DNA of 64,000 nt from Winogradskyella marincola (GTDB taxonomy: Bacteria > Bacteroidota > Bacteroidia > Flavobacteriales > Flavobacteriaceae). Made by a program: the position numbers and the translations under genes. The stretch is from positions 1 to 64,000 of the forward strand of contig NZ_JARSBN010000011.1 of assembly GCF_029624125.1 (NCBI RefSeq), read 5' to 3'. A model generated the notes under the pieces. It saw only the letters and a program-made list of their open reading frames with translations, ran no database searches and had not been told where the DNA came from. Shown here in pieces: positions 22,281 through 30,837 of the stretch (positions within the stretch are counted from its first letter, which is position 1; the number at the start of each line of letters is the position of its first letter).

Positions 22281-24125
22281 ATGCTAAAAACACTCAAATT
22301 CAATTTCATTCTAGCGCTTGCAATGGCTTTTTCTTTTCAAAGCTTTGCTCAAGATAAAACAGAAAAAGCTACACCCATTTTCAAAGATGGTGAAGCACAA
22401 ATTGTTGAAGCCTTTAACAATCCCGAGAAATGGATACATCACGATCTTTGGGTAGAGACCGAGTTTGATACAGATGGTGATGGTGATTTAGACAGAATGC
22501 ATGTTTCTGTTACCAGACCAGAACAAACTGATACCGAAGATTTAAAATTACCTATCATATATGTTACAAGTCCTTATTTTGCAGGAGTGGCAGGTGATAC
22601 ACCAGGTATTATGTGGGATGTAGAAAGAGAATTAGGTGGCAAATCTAAACAACGTACACATCCTGAAGTAAAAAGACGTGCAGCGCAAAGACCAATGATT
22701 TCATTTTCTCATATTAAAAAATGGTTACCTAGAGGCTATATTGTTGTACACTCATCTTCACCAGGAACAGGTTACTCTGATGGTGCGCCAACCTGTGGAG
22801 GTCCTAATGAATCTTTGGCACCAAAAGCCGTTATAGATTGGTTATGTGGCAGAGCAAAAGGTTATACTAAACGCGATGGAAAAAAAGAAGTAAAAGCCTA
22901 TTGGTCTACCGGAAAAGTAGGTATGACAGGTACGTCTTACAATGGTACTTTACCTCTAGCTGCAGCAACAACTGGTGTTGATGGCTTAGAAGTTATTATT
23001 CCTATTGCACCTAACACCTCGTATTATCATTATTACCGTTCTAACGGTTTGGTGCGTTCACCTGGTGGTTATTTGGGAGAAGATATTGATGTGCTTTACG
23101 ATTTTATTCACAGTGGTGATGAAGAAAATAGAGCCCACAACAACAAAGTAGTTAGAGATACTGAGATGATGAACAATATGGATCGCCAATCTGGAGATTA
23201 TAGCGATTGGTGGGCAGCCAGAGATTACCTCAACCAAATGGATAATATGAAAGCTGCACTACTAATGTCTCATGGTTTTAACGATTGGAATGTAATGCCA
23301 GAACACAGCTACAGAATATACAAAGCTGCAAAAGACAAAGGGCTTCCTGCACAGATTTATTACCATCAAAACGGTCATGGTGGTCCACCACCAATTTCAA
23401 TGATGAACAAATGGTTTACCAAATATCTTCATGGTGTAGATAATGGAGTTGACAAAGAAGAAAACAAAGCATATATCGTAAGAGAATATGACGACCCTTC
23501 ACAACCTACAGCTTATAAAGATTATCCAAACCCAAATACACAAGACGTTGTTTTACATCTTACAGCTGGCGGAAATACTAAAGGTGGATTAACTTTAGAT
23601 AGAAATGTTCGCGAACATACCGAAACACTATCAGACAATGTTTCGTTATCTGGTACTGATCTTGCCAAAGCGCAAAACTCACCACATAGACTTATTTATG
23701 TAACACCAAAACTTCAGAAAGACATACATATATCTGGAGTTCCTAAAGTGAGTATAACACTGTCTAGCAACAAACCAGCAGCAAACCTGAGTGTATGGTT
23801 AGTATCTCTTCCATGGGATGATAGTGCTGCAAAAATTACAGATAATATTATAACGCGTGGTTGGGCAGATCCAAAAAACCATAAATCAATATCTGAAGAA
23901 GAAGATTTAAAACCAGGTAAATTTTACACTGTTAATTTTGATTTACAACCAGACGATCAAATTATAAAAGCAGGACAACAAATTGGCTTAATGATTTTTT
24001 CTAGTGACAAAGAATTTACTATTCACCCAAAGCCAGGTACAGAACTAACTGTTAAGCTACACGAAACAACATTGACGTTGCCAGTTGTAAAAGGTGAAGA
24101 CTATTTTAGAAAGTTTGCAAACTAA
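22281..24125 (+). CDS. CocE/NonD family hydrolase, Xaa-Pro dipeptidyl-peptidase (S15) type
   Basis: The ATG at 22281 gives 614 aa with a signal peptide (MLKTLKFNFILALAMAFSFQSFAQ); earlier in-frame starts overlap the upstream gene. This is an alpha/beta-hydrolase. The nucleophile Ser is in VGMTGTSYNGTLPL (about 217, GxSYxG), the Asp in SHGFNDWNVMPEHS (about 338) and the His in HQNGHGGP (about 373). A C-terminal jelly-roll domain follows (SGTDLAKAQNSPHRLIYVT onwards), as in PepX and cocaine-esterase-like enzymes. It likely acts in the periplasm on Xaa-Pro peptides or amide/ester substrates. It is the last gene of the run and overlaps pcm by 4 bp in convergent orientation. Confidence 0.87.
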   Translation: MLKTLKFNFILALAMAFSFQSFAQDKTEKATPIFKDGEAQIVEAFNNPEKWIHHDLWVETEFDTDGDGDLDRMHVSVTRPEQTDTEDLKLPIIYVTSPYFAGVAGDTPGIMWDVERELGGKSKQRTHPEVKRRAAQRPMISFSHIKKWLPRGYIVVHSSSPGTGYSDGAPTCGGPNESLAPKAVIDWLCGRAKGYTKRDGKKEVKAYWSTGKVGMTGTSYNGTLPLAAATTGVDGLEVIIPIAPNTSYYHYYRSNGLVRSPGGYLGEDIDVLYDFIHSGDEENRAHNNKVVRDTEMMNNMDRQSGDYSDWWAARDYLNQMDNMKAALLMSHGFNDWNVMPEHSYRIYKAAKDKGLPAQIYYHQNGHGGPPPISMMNKWFTKYLHGVDNGVDKEENKAYIVREYDDPSQPTAYKDYPNPNTQDVVLHLTAGGNTKGGLTLDRNVREHTETLSDNVSLSGTDLAKAQNSPHRLIYVTPKLQKDIHISGVPKVSITLSSNKPAANLSVWLVSLPWDDSAAKITDNIITRGWADPKNHKSISEEEDLKPGKFYTVNFDLQPDDQIIKAGQQIGLMIFSSDKEFTIHPKPGTELTVKLHETTLTLPVVKGEDYFRKFAN

Positions 24126-24763
24126 TTTTTGTCCTCTAACATAGGTACAAAACGGAATTCACCAAACTCATGCTTTTCAAACTCTTTAGGCCCTTTTCTT
24201 ATGAAAAGGGTCATTGTTTGTACATCATCTCCAACAGGAATAACAAGCCTACCTCCTATCTCTAACTGACTTAATAAAGGCATAGGCACAAAAGGTGCTC
24301 CAGCAGTTACAATAATACTCTTAAAAGGCGCTTCTTTTGGCAACCCTTTATAACCATCTCCAAAAATTAACTTTTTAGCACGATAACCTATTTTAGGCAA
24401 AAACTTAGACGTCTTTTTAAACAATTCTTGCTGACGTTCTATACTATAAACTTTTGCTCCAAGATCTATGAGTACAGCACATTGGTAGCCACTACCAGTA
24501 CCGATTTCTAGAACTTTGTCACCAGGTTTTATTTGTAATAATTCAGATTGAAAAGCTACAGTGTAAGGTTGAGAAATGGTCTGATCTGCCGCAATAGGAA
24601 ACGCCTTATCTACATAAGCATGGTCTATAAAGCCAGAATCCATAAATAAATGTCTAGGTATTTTACCAATTGCATTTAAAACAGCCTTATCCTTTATTCC
24701 TTTTTTAATCAGAGTGTCAACGAGTTGCTGACGCATCCCTTTGTGCTTAAATGTATCTTTCAA
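24122..24763 (-). CDS. pcm: Protein-L-isoaspartate O-methyltransferase
   Basis: This enzyme methylates isoaspartyl residues from SAM, starting repair of damaged proteins. Its 213 aa are typical. The motif PRHLFMDSGFIDHAYVDKAFPI is characteristic, AADQTISQPYTVAFQSELL is the substrate region, and VLEIGTGSGYQCAVLIDLG is SAM motif I. IIVTAGAPFVPMPLLSQLEIGGRLVIPVG gives the later motifs. It is convergent with the S15-type hydrolase. It stands alone; no surE is adjacent. Confidence 0.94.
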   Translation of the reverse strand: MKDTFKHKGMRQQLVDTLIKKGIKDKAVLNAIGKIPRHLFMDSGFIDHAYVDKAFPIAADQTISQPYTVAFQSELLQIKPGDKVLEIGTGSGYQCAVLIDLGAKVYSIERQQELFKKTSKFLPKIGYRAKKLIFGDGYKGLPKEAPFKSIIVTAGAPFVPMPLLSQLEIGGRLVIPVGDDVQTMTLFIRKGPKEFEKHEFGEFRFVPMLEDKN

Positions 24764-24906
24764 ATCTTAGTTTAGTTTCAGGCTAAATTAATTCAAACAA
24801 AAGCAAAATGCAATTGCAATTTTCAATTATTAAATTCTCATTATTTTAGATTTTCTTTCTTAAATATCTCGTTCAAATCAATTATTTTTGAAAAAAACAG
24901 AAAAAC

Positions 24907-25866
24907 ATGCTAAAAGCTGGTGTTTTGGGTGCTGGTCACCTAGGAAAAATACATTTAAGACTACTCAATCAATCCAAAAAATATGACCTTGTTGGGTTTT
25001 ATGATGCCGATTCTGAAAACGCTAAACGTGTTGTAGAAGAGTTTGGTTATACATATTTCGATTCTATTGAAGCTTTAATTGAAGCTGTAGATGTTGTAGA
25101 TATTGTAACTCCTACCCTTTCGCATTACGATTGTGCCAAGCAAGCCATAAAAAAAGGAAAACATATTTTTATAGAAAAGCCAATTACCAATACTGTTGAA
25201 GAAGCTGAAGCCATTAGAACTTTAGTTGCAGAACATGGTGTAAAAGGGCAAGTTGGCCATGTAGAGCGTTTTAATCCTGCATTCATCGCAGTAAAGGATA
25301 AAATAGAAAATCCTATGTTTATAGAAACGCATCGTTTGGCAGAGTTTAATCCTCGTGGCACAGATGTTCCTGTGGTATTAGATTTAATGATTCATGATAT
25401 AGATATTATACTAAGTGTTGTAAACTCGCCTGTAAAACATGTTTCTGCAAGTGGAGTTTCTGTCGTTAGTGATACTCCAGATATTGCTAATGCACGTATT
25501 GAATTTAAAAACGGCTGTGTTGCAAACCTTACAGCAAGTCGTATTTCATTAAAGAATATGCGAAAAACACGTTTCTTTCAAAAGGATGCTTACATCTCTG
25601 TAGATTTTCTTGAAAAGAAATGTGAAGTCGTAAAAATGAAAGATGCACCAGAAAATCCTGGTGATTTTGATATGATTCTTCAAAATGCAGAAGGTATAAA
25701 AAAACAAATCTATTTTGACAATCCTGAAGTTGCAGGTAACAACGCCATTTTAGACGAACTTGAAACATTTGCAGATGCCATTAACAACAACACAAAACCA
25801 ATTGTAACATTGCACGATGGTACAGAAGCACTACGTGTTGCCACAATGATAATTAATCAGTTTTAA
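24907..25866 (+). CDS. Gfo/Idh/MocA-family oxidoreductase
   Basis: This 319-aa protein has the N-terminal NAD(P) Rossmann domain with GVLGAGHLGKIHLRLL (about 4-19). The conserved EKPITNTVEEAEAIR (about 95, Glu-Lys-Pro) carries the catalytic lysine, and GQVGHVERFNPAF (about 118) follows. The C-terminal alpha/beta domain (HDIDIILSVVNSPVKHVSASG) binds substrate. Family members oxidise or reduce sugars, inositol or bile-pigment-like compounds. The substrate is unknown; there are no sugar genes nearby, and the next gene is an acyl-CoA dehydrogenase separated by a REP-like element. Confidence 0.88.
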   Translation: MLKAGVLGAGHLGKIHLRLLNQSKKYDLVGFYDADSENAKRVVEEFGYTYFDSIEALIEAVDVVDIVTPTLSHYDCAKQAIKKGKHIFIEKPITNTVEEAEAIRTLVAEHGVKGQVGHVERFNPAFIAVKDKIENPMFIETHRLAEFNPRGTDVPVVLDLMIHDIDIILSVVNSPVKHVSASGVSVVSDTPDIANARIEFKNGCVANLTASRISLKNMRKTRFFQKDAYISVDFLEKKCEVVKMKDAPENPGDFDMILQNAEGIKKQIYFDNPEVAGNNAILDELETFADAINNNTKPIVTLHDGTEALRVATMIINQF

Positions 25867-25871
25867 TAAAG

Positions 25872-25987
25872 CCTTCTCTCCTTCCAAAGGAAGGGAACTA
25901 GAAGCGCTCTTTCAAATATATATTACTAACAAAATTCTTATCAGCCCAAGTAAGAATTCCTTCCCTTTGGGAAGGTTAGGATGGGCT
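25872..25987. repeat. REP-like hairpin element
   Basis: The left arm CCTTCTCTCCTTCCAAAGG (from 25872) and the right arm TTCCCTTTGGGAAGGTTAGG are imperfect inverted copies. Between them a perfect hairpin AATTCTTA/TAAGAATT lies at 25933-25958. This CCTTCCcaaaGGAAGG type of dispersed hairpin is common in flavobacterial intergenic DNA. It extends almost to the start of the next gene. Confidence 0.65.
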
Positions 25988-25993
25988 TATATT

Positions 25994-26881
25994 ATGAAAA
26001 ACATAGCAGTTATAGGAGCAGGAACAATGGGAAATGGAATTGCCCACACCTTTGCTCAGTCAGGATTTAAAGTAAATCTTATAGATATTAGTGAAGCGTC
26101 TCTAGAACGTGGTTTGGCTACAATTTCTAAGAATTTAGACAGAATGGTAGCTAAAGAAAAAATCACTGAAAACGATAAAGCAGAAACCTTAGGAAACATT
26201 ACAACCTATACAAACACGGTTGATGGTGTTAAAAACACTGATCTTGTGGTTGAAGCGGCTACTGAAAATGTAGATTTAAAACTAAAGATTTTTAAGCAGC
26301 TTGACGACGCTTGTGATGAAGCTACAATTTTGGCTACAAACACATCCTCAATATCAATAACACAAATTGCAGCTGTAACATCACGTCCTGAAAAAGTAAT
26401 TGGTATGCACTTTATGAACCCTGTGCCAATCATGAAATTGGTAGAAATTATTCGTGGATATAATACAAGCGATGAAGTAACTAACACCATTATGGAGTTA
26501 TCTAAAACGCTCGGTAAAGTACCAACTGAAGTTAACGATTATCCTGGTTTTGTTGCTAACCGTATTTTAATGCCAATGATTAATGAGTCTATCGAGACTT
26601 TATATAATGGTGTTGCTGGTGTTCAAGAAATTGATACCGTAATGAAATTAGGAATGGCGCACCCAATGGGACCATTACAATTAGCAGACTTTATTGGTTT
26701 GGATGTATGTCTTTCAATCTTAAATGTAATGTATGACGGCTTTAAAAACCCTAAGTATGCACCTTGTCCTTTGCTTGTTAACATGGTACAAGCTGGTAAA
26801 TTGGGAGTAAAGTCTGGAGAAGGTTTTTACGATTATTCAGAAAGCCGTAAAGCAGAAAACGTATCTAAGCAGTTTGTTTAA
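25994..26881 (+). CDS. hbd: 3-hydroxybutyryl-CoA dehydrogenase
   Basis: It interconverts acetoacetyl-CoA and 3-hydroxybutyryl-CoA with NAD(P)H, or other short 3-hydroxyacyl-CoA. The ATG at 25994 (MKNIAVIGAGTMGNGIAHTF) is chosen because the frame upstream runs into the REP-like element. The 295 aa fit the single-domain type without a crotonase part. GAGTMG is the dinucleotide motif. ASTTS-like NTSSISIT, HFMNPVPIMKLVEIIRG (His of the catalytic dyad) and NDYPGFVANRILMPMINE are all present. The C-terminal domain includes DTVMKLGMAHPMGPLQLADF. Confidence 0.94.
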   Translation: MKNIAVIGAGTMGNGIAHTFAQSGFKVNLIDISEASLERGLATISKNLDRMVAKEKITENDKAETLGNITTYTNTVDGVKNTDLVVEAATENVDLKLKIFKQLDDACDEATILATNTSSISITQIAAVTSRPEKVIGMHFMNPVPIMKLVEIIRGYNTSDEVTNTIMELSKTLGKVPTEVNDYPGFVANRILMPMINESIETLYNGVAGVQEIDTVMKLGMAHPMGPLQLADFIGLDVCLSILNVMYDGFKNPKYAPCPLLVNMVQAGKLGVKSGEGFYDYSESRKAENVSKQFV

Positions 26882-26900
26882 TTCTTGTATTTAATGTGAT

Positions 26901-27530
26901 TTGACTTGTATCAGGATTTTTGTAATTGTAATGCTTTTTGTTTCGTGTAAACAGAACAAACCAAAGCATAACTCTACTACTGATATACAAGCCAAAGAAA
27001 CCATTAAAGACAGTGTTAATAAAGCCGACAAAAAGAGCTACAAAACACTTTTTAATGAAAATACAGAGTTTATAGCCAAAGGGTTTGATTTTCCTGTAGG
27101 CAAACCAAATGCTCAAGGCTATTATAATGCACAAAAGTTTCAAGAAAATAATCACTTAGGTGATGACTGGAATGGTGTTGGAGGTGGTAATTCAGATTTA
27201 GGCGACCCAATTTATGCTATTGCTAATGGTTATGTATCATCTGCTAAAGATCTAAAAGGTGGTTGGGGAAATGTGATACGAATTATTCATTTTCATGAAG
27301 AAAAATTGTATGAATCTGTATATGCTCATTGCGATTCAATCATTGTAACAGCGAATACATTTGTAACCAAAGGAGAGCAAATTGCTACAATTGGTAATTG
27401 CGATGGTGCCTATTATGCGCATCTTCATCTAGAAATTAGAGATGCTGTAGATTTGGATATAGGAGGAGGATATTCTACAGATACAACGGGTTATCTTAAT
27501 CCTACTGAGTTTATAACTAAAAATAGATAA
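26901..27530 (+). CDS. M23 metallopeptidase, lipoprotein
   Basis: This LytM-type peptidase cuts peptidoglycan peptides, or acts as a regulator when inactive. The best start is a TTG at 26901, since it gives the signal peptide TCIRIFVIVMLFVSC with a lipobox Cys at 15. The only early ATG (26931) would leave five residues before the Cys, and an ATG just upstream is blocked by a stop. NHLGDDWNG (about 84, His and Asp zinc ligands), YAHC (about 140) and AHLHLEIRD (about 177, HxH) give a full zinc site, so it should be active. It ends 3 bp before the DUF1015 gene. Confidence 0.88.
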   Translation: MTCIRIFVIVMLFVSCKQNKPKHNSTTDIQAKETIKDSVNKADKKSYKTLFNENTEFIAKGFDFPVGKPNAQGYYNAQKFQENNHLGDDWNGVGGGNSDLGDPIYAIANGYVSSAKDLKGGWGNVIRIIHFHEEKLYESVYAHCDSIIVTANTFVTKGEQIATIGNCDGAYYAHLHLEIRDAVDLDIGGGYSTDTTGYLNPTEFITKNR

Positions 27531-27533
27531 AGC

Positions 27534-28772
27534 ATGGCTAAAATAATTCCTTTTAAAGCGGTTAAACCAACCAGAGCTATTGTTGGTCTTGTAGCAGCAC
27601 GTCCTTATCAAAGTTATACTTTAGACGAACGTGAATCTAGAATGGGATACAATCCTTACAGTTTTCTTCATATTGTTAATCCAGGTTACAAATACGACCA
27701 GGAAGTCACTGGTGAAGAACGTTACCGCCTCGTAAAAAGTCGTTATGAAGAATTTAAGGAAGATGGCATTTTTGTTACCGAAAACAAACCGTCACTTTAT
27801 GTTTATAAAATTGTAAACAGATACGGACAGGAATTCAACGGAATTATTGCTGCAACAAGTGCTGAAGATTACGAGAAAGATGTTATAAAAAAACACGAGG
27901 ATACCATTGCTAAACGTGAACAAACGTTTAAAACCTATCTACAAACCGTTGGCTTTAATGCAGAGCCTGTGCTCCTCACCTATCCTGATAATGTGGTTAT
28001 ATCAAACATTATAAAAGAAACTCAAAAAGAATATGCCGAATTTGAGTTTACTATGACTTATAGAGACACACATTATTTATGGAAACTAGATAATGATGAA
28101 ACCATTAATAAAATTCAAAATGAATTTAAAAAAATGGAAACTATATACATAGCAGACGGTCACCACAGATCGGCTTCATCGTATTTGTTGTATAAGGATG
28201 AAAAAGAAAAAAACCCAAACCATAACGGTTCTGAGTCTTACAACTTTTTCATGTCTTATTTAATCCCAGAATCCGATTTGGTGATTCAAGAATTTAACCG
28301 ACTAGTAAAAGATCTAAACGGATTAACAAAAGAAGAATTTTTAATAAAACTGGATGCTGTTTACAGAATTGAAAACAGAGGCATAATGCCTTACAGTCCT
28401 TCTAAACCACATCATTTTAGCATGTATTTAGATGGAGAGTTTTATTCGTTATATTTAAGAAAAACGAATTATAATTTTGAAAATGCGCTTGATAAACTTG
28501 ATGCGCAACTCTTGTACAGCACAATTTTAGATCCTATACTTGGTATTAAAGATTTAAGAAACGATAATAGGATTGAGTACGTACACGGCAAACACGAAAT
28601 GATAACGATTAAAAGCAGTGTGGATAGTGGGAAGTTTAAAGTTGGTTTTGGCATGTGTCCTGCAACTGTACAGCAAATGAAAGAAATTGCAAACGAAGGC
28701 CTTACAATGCCTCCAAAAAGCACCTATATTTTACCAAAATTGAGAAGCGGAATTACAATATATGAGTATTAA
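27534..28772 (+). CDS. DUF1015 family protein
   Basis: This 412-aa protein matches the DUF1015 group. AKIIPFKAVKPTRAIVGLVAARPYQSY at the start, YNPYSFLHIVNPG (about 41), IADGHHRSASSYL (about 205), ESYNFFMSYLIP (about 233) and the C-terminal CPATVQQMKEIANEGLTMPPKSTYI all fit. The family is widespread and its role is not established; the HHR motif and a link to phosphoserine metabolism in some genomes suggest a nucleotide or phosphate enzyme. It lies 3 bp after the M23 gene and overlaps yggS by 11 bp, so these three share one transcript. Confidence 0.85.
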   Translation: MAKIIPFKAVKPTRAIVGLVAARPYQSYTLDERESRMGYNPYSFLHIVNPGYKYDQEVTGEERYRLVKSRYEEFKEDGIFVTENKPSLYVYKIVNRYGQEFNGIIAATSAEDYEKDVIKKHEDTIAKREQTFKTYLQTVGFNAEPVLLTYPDNVVISNIIKETQKEYAEFEFTMTYRDTHYLWKLDNDETINKIQNEFKKMETIYIADGHHRSASSYLLYKDEKEKNPNHNGSESYNFFMSYLIPESDLVIQEFNRLVKDLNGLTKEEFLIKLDAVYRIENRGIMPYSPSKPHHFSMYLDGEFYSLYLRKTNYNFENALDKLDAQLLYSTILDPILGIKDLRNDNRIEYVHGKHEMITIKSSVDSGKFKVGFGMCPATVQQMKEIANEGLTMPPKSTYILPKLRSGITIYEY

Positions 28773-29421
28773 AAACAACCTTCAAAACATAATATCTAGC
28801 ATACCAGAACATGTTACTTTAGTTGCGGTTTCCAAAACCAAACCTATAAGTGATTTAATGGAAGCTTATAATGCTGGTCAGCGCATTTTTGGAGAAAACA
28901 AAATCCAGGAAATGGCAGATAAGCATGAACAAATGCCAAAGGATATACAATGGCATATGATTGGTCATGTACAACGTAACAAAGTAAAATATATGGCTGA
29001 GTTTGTAAGCTTAATTCATGGTGTTGATAGCTTCAAACTACTTAAGGAAATTAATAAACAAGCCAAAAAACACGATAGAGTTATTGATTGTCTTTTTCAA
29101 ATAAAAATTGCTGATGAGGATAGCAAATTTGGTATGTCTGCAAATGATGCTTCTGCGCTTTTTCAATCAGATGAATTTTCAGAATTAAAAAATATTAAAA
29201 TTGTTGGTCTCATGGGAATGGCTACATTTACAGATGATATGACACAAGTAGAGAATGAATTTAAGTTCCTTAAAACTACTTTTGACCAACTTAAAACTCA
29301 GAACTCAGAACTCAAAATATTAAGTATGGGTATGAGTGGAGATTATAAACTGGCTATAAAATGTGGTAGTACTATGATACGCGTAGGAAGTAGTATATTT
29401 GGTGCAAGAAATTATCAATAG
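28762..29421 (+). CDS. yggS: YggS-family PLP-binding protein
   Basis: This is a pyridoxal-phosphate homeostasis protein (PLPBP/YggS/ProSC). Its 219 aa are normal. VTLVAVSKTKPISDLMEAY carries the PLP lysine (about 24), FGENKIQEMADKH and WHMIGHVQRNKVKYM (about 70) follow, LSMGMSGDYKLAIKCGSTMIRVGSSIFG is the phosphate-binding end. It has no known catalytic reaction but balances free PLP. Its start overlaps the DUF1015 gene. A run of AACTCAG heptamers at 29295-29315 is read as QLKTQNSELK and adds a few residues just before the conserved LKILSMGMSGDY. Confidence 0.92.
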   Translation: MSIKNNLQNIISSIPEHVTLVAVSKTKPISDLMEAYNAGQRIFGENKIQEMADKHEQMPKDIQWHMIGHVQRNKVKYMAEFVSLIHGVDSFKLLKEINKQAKKHDRVIDCLFQIKIADEDSKFGMSANDASALFQSDEFSELKNIKIVGLMGMATFTDDMTQVENEFKFLKTTFDQLKTQNSELKILSMGMSGDYKLAIKCGSTMIRVGSSIFGARNYQ

Positions 29422-29439
29422 ACAGTAGACAAAGTTTAC

Positions 29440-29467
29440 ACTTTTAACTTTTAACTTTTAACTTTTA
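29440..29467. repeat. Four perfect ACTTTTA heptamers
   Basis: ACTTTTA is repeated four times in tandem, ending 4 bp before the ATT start of the exonuclease gene and 18 bp after yggS. It provides an A/T-rich leader in place of a Shine-Dalgarno site. Copy-number change could alter translation, which is inference. Confidence 0.85.
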
Positions 29468-29471
29468 ATAA

Positions 29472-30833
29472 ATTTACGCAATACTAGACATAGAAACCAC
29501 AGGTGGCAAGTACAATGAAGAAGGTATAACGGAGATTGCCATCTACCGTTATGATGGGCATAAAGTAACTGACCAGTTTATTTCATTGGTAAATCCAGAG
29601 CGTGAGATTCAACCTTTTGTGGTTAATCTTACTGGTATTAACTCTAACATGCTTAAAAATGCTCCTAAATTCTATGAGGTAGCAAAACGTATTGTAGAGA
29701 TTACTGAAGATTGCATTATTGTGGCTCATAATTCTAGCTTTGATTATCGCATCCTTAAAACAGAGTTTAAACGTTTAGGATTTCCCTACAAAAGAAAAAC
29801 GTTATGTACCGTAGAATTATCTAAACAGCTTATTCCAGATATGGAATCTTACAGTTTAGGTAAACTTGCTAGAGCACTTGGTATTCCTGTGAGCGACAGA
29901 CATCGTGCTAACGGAGATGCTATGGCTACTGTAAAGCTTTTTAAAATGTTACTTAACAAAGACTTAGAAAAAGTAATAATTAAGAGCTCTGTTAAGAATG
30001 ATAAAAAGCCAAAAATGGCTTCTAATCTAAAGGATATTATAGAAGAGCTACCAACCGAAACTGGTGTATATTATATACACAATGACAAGGGTGAAATTAT
30101 ATACATCGGAAAGAGCAACAACATAAAAAAACGAATAACGCAACACTTTACAAACAAAAGCTCTAAGTCTAAAAAAATACAAGCATTAGTAAGCGCTGTT
30201 ACTTATGAAAAAACAGGTAGCGAACTTGCTGCTCTTTTAAAGGAAAGTGCAGAAATTAAGAAGAATAAACCTATTTTTAATCGTGCTCTTCGCAGAACCA
30301 TTTTTACACATGCGCTTTACAGTTTTACTGATGATAATGGCTATATAAATTTAAAAATTGACAAGTCTAATATTGAAGACACTCCTATAACAACCTTTAG
30401 TACAAGACCTAGTGGAAAAAACTTTATTCATAAAGTTACAGACGACTATAATTTATGCCAAAAACTTACAGGTATTTATGCTACTAAAACAAGCTGCTTT
30501 AACTATGAAGTAAAAGAATGTTTAGGCGCTTGTGTTAATGAAGAACCTCCGTCTGAGTACAATAAAAGAGTACAAGCATTAATAGAAAAATACAGTTATA
30601 AAAACAAGGACATGCTCCTCATAGACAGAGGTAGAGATATTGACGAAAAAAGTGTTTTTCTTATAGAAAATGGTGTTTTTAGAGGTATGGGATTTTTTGA
30701 TCTAAATCACCAGATAAATAACCGTGAAATTTTAGAATCGCTTATTACTCCAATGGAAAATAACAGAGACACTCAGCATATCATTCATAGCTATATGCGA
30801 AGAAACAAGCGTCTTAAAATTATTCAACTATAA
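29472..30833 (+). CDS. DnaQ-like 3'-5' exonuclease fused to a GIY-YIG nuclease; apparent ATT start
   Basis: The visible ATG at 29586 cannot be the start, because the reading frame before it encodes the first exonuclease motif: IYAILDIETTGGKYNEEGIT. Two TAA codons lie directly upstream (29466-29471), so the start must be ATT at 29472 or the ATA at 29481. From ATT the protein has 453 aa. Residues about 1-165 are a DEDDh exonuclease (DIET; VAHNSSFDYRIL; HRANGDAMAT). Residues about 195-275 are a UvrC/Cho-like GIY-YIG domain (TGVYYIHNDKGEIIYIGKS, LLKESAEIKKNKPIFN). Such fusions are thought to serve DNA repair. It follows yggS by 50 bp. Confidence 0.85.
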   Translation: MYAILDIETTGGKYNEEGITEIAIYRYDGHKVTDQFISLVNPEREIQPFVVNLTGINSNMLKNAPKFYEVAKRIVEITEDCIIVAHNSSFDYRILKTEFKRLGFPYKRKTLCTVELSKQLIPDMESYSLGKLARALGIPVSDRHRANGDAMATVKLFKMLLNKDLEKVIIKSSVKNDKKPKMASNLKDIIEELPTETGVYYIHNDKGEIIYIGKSNNIKKRITQHFTNKSSKSKKIQALVSAVTYEKTGSELAALLKESAEIKKNKPIFNRALRRTIFTHALYSFTDDNGYINLKIDKSNIEDTPITTFSTRPSGKNFIHKVTDDYNLCQKLTGIYATKTSCFNYEVKECLGACVNEEPPSEYNKRVQALIEKYSYKNKDMLLIDRGRDIDEKSVFLIENGVFRGMGFFDLNHQINNREILESLITPMENNRDTQHIIHSYMRRNKRLKIIQL

Positions 30834-30837
30834 ACAA

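Noticed and set aside
29586..30833. Exonuclease gene starting at the first ATG
   Set aside because: This would remove the conserved first exonuclease motif that is encoded in the same open frame just upstream.
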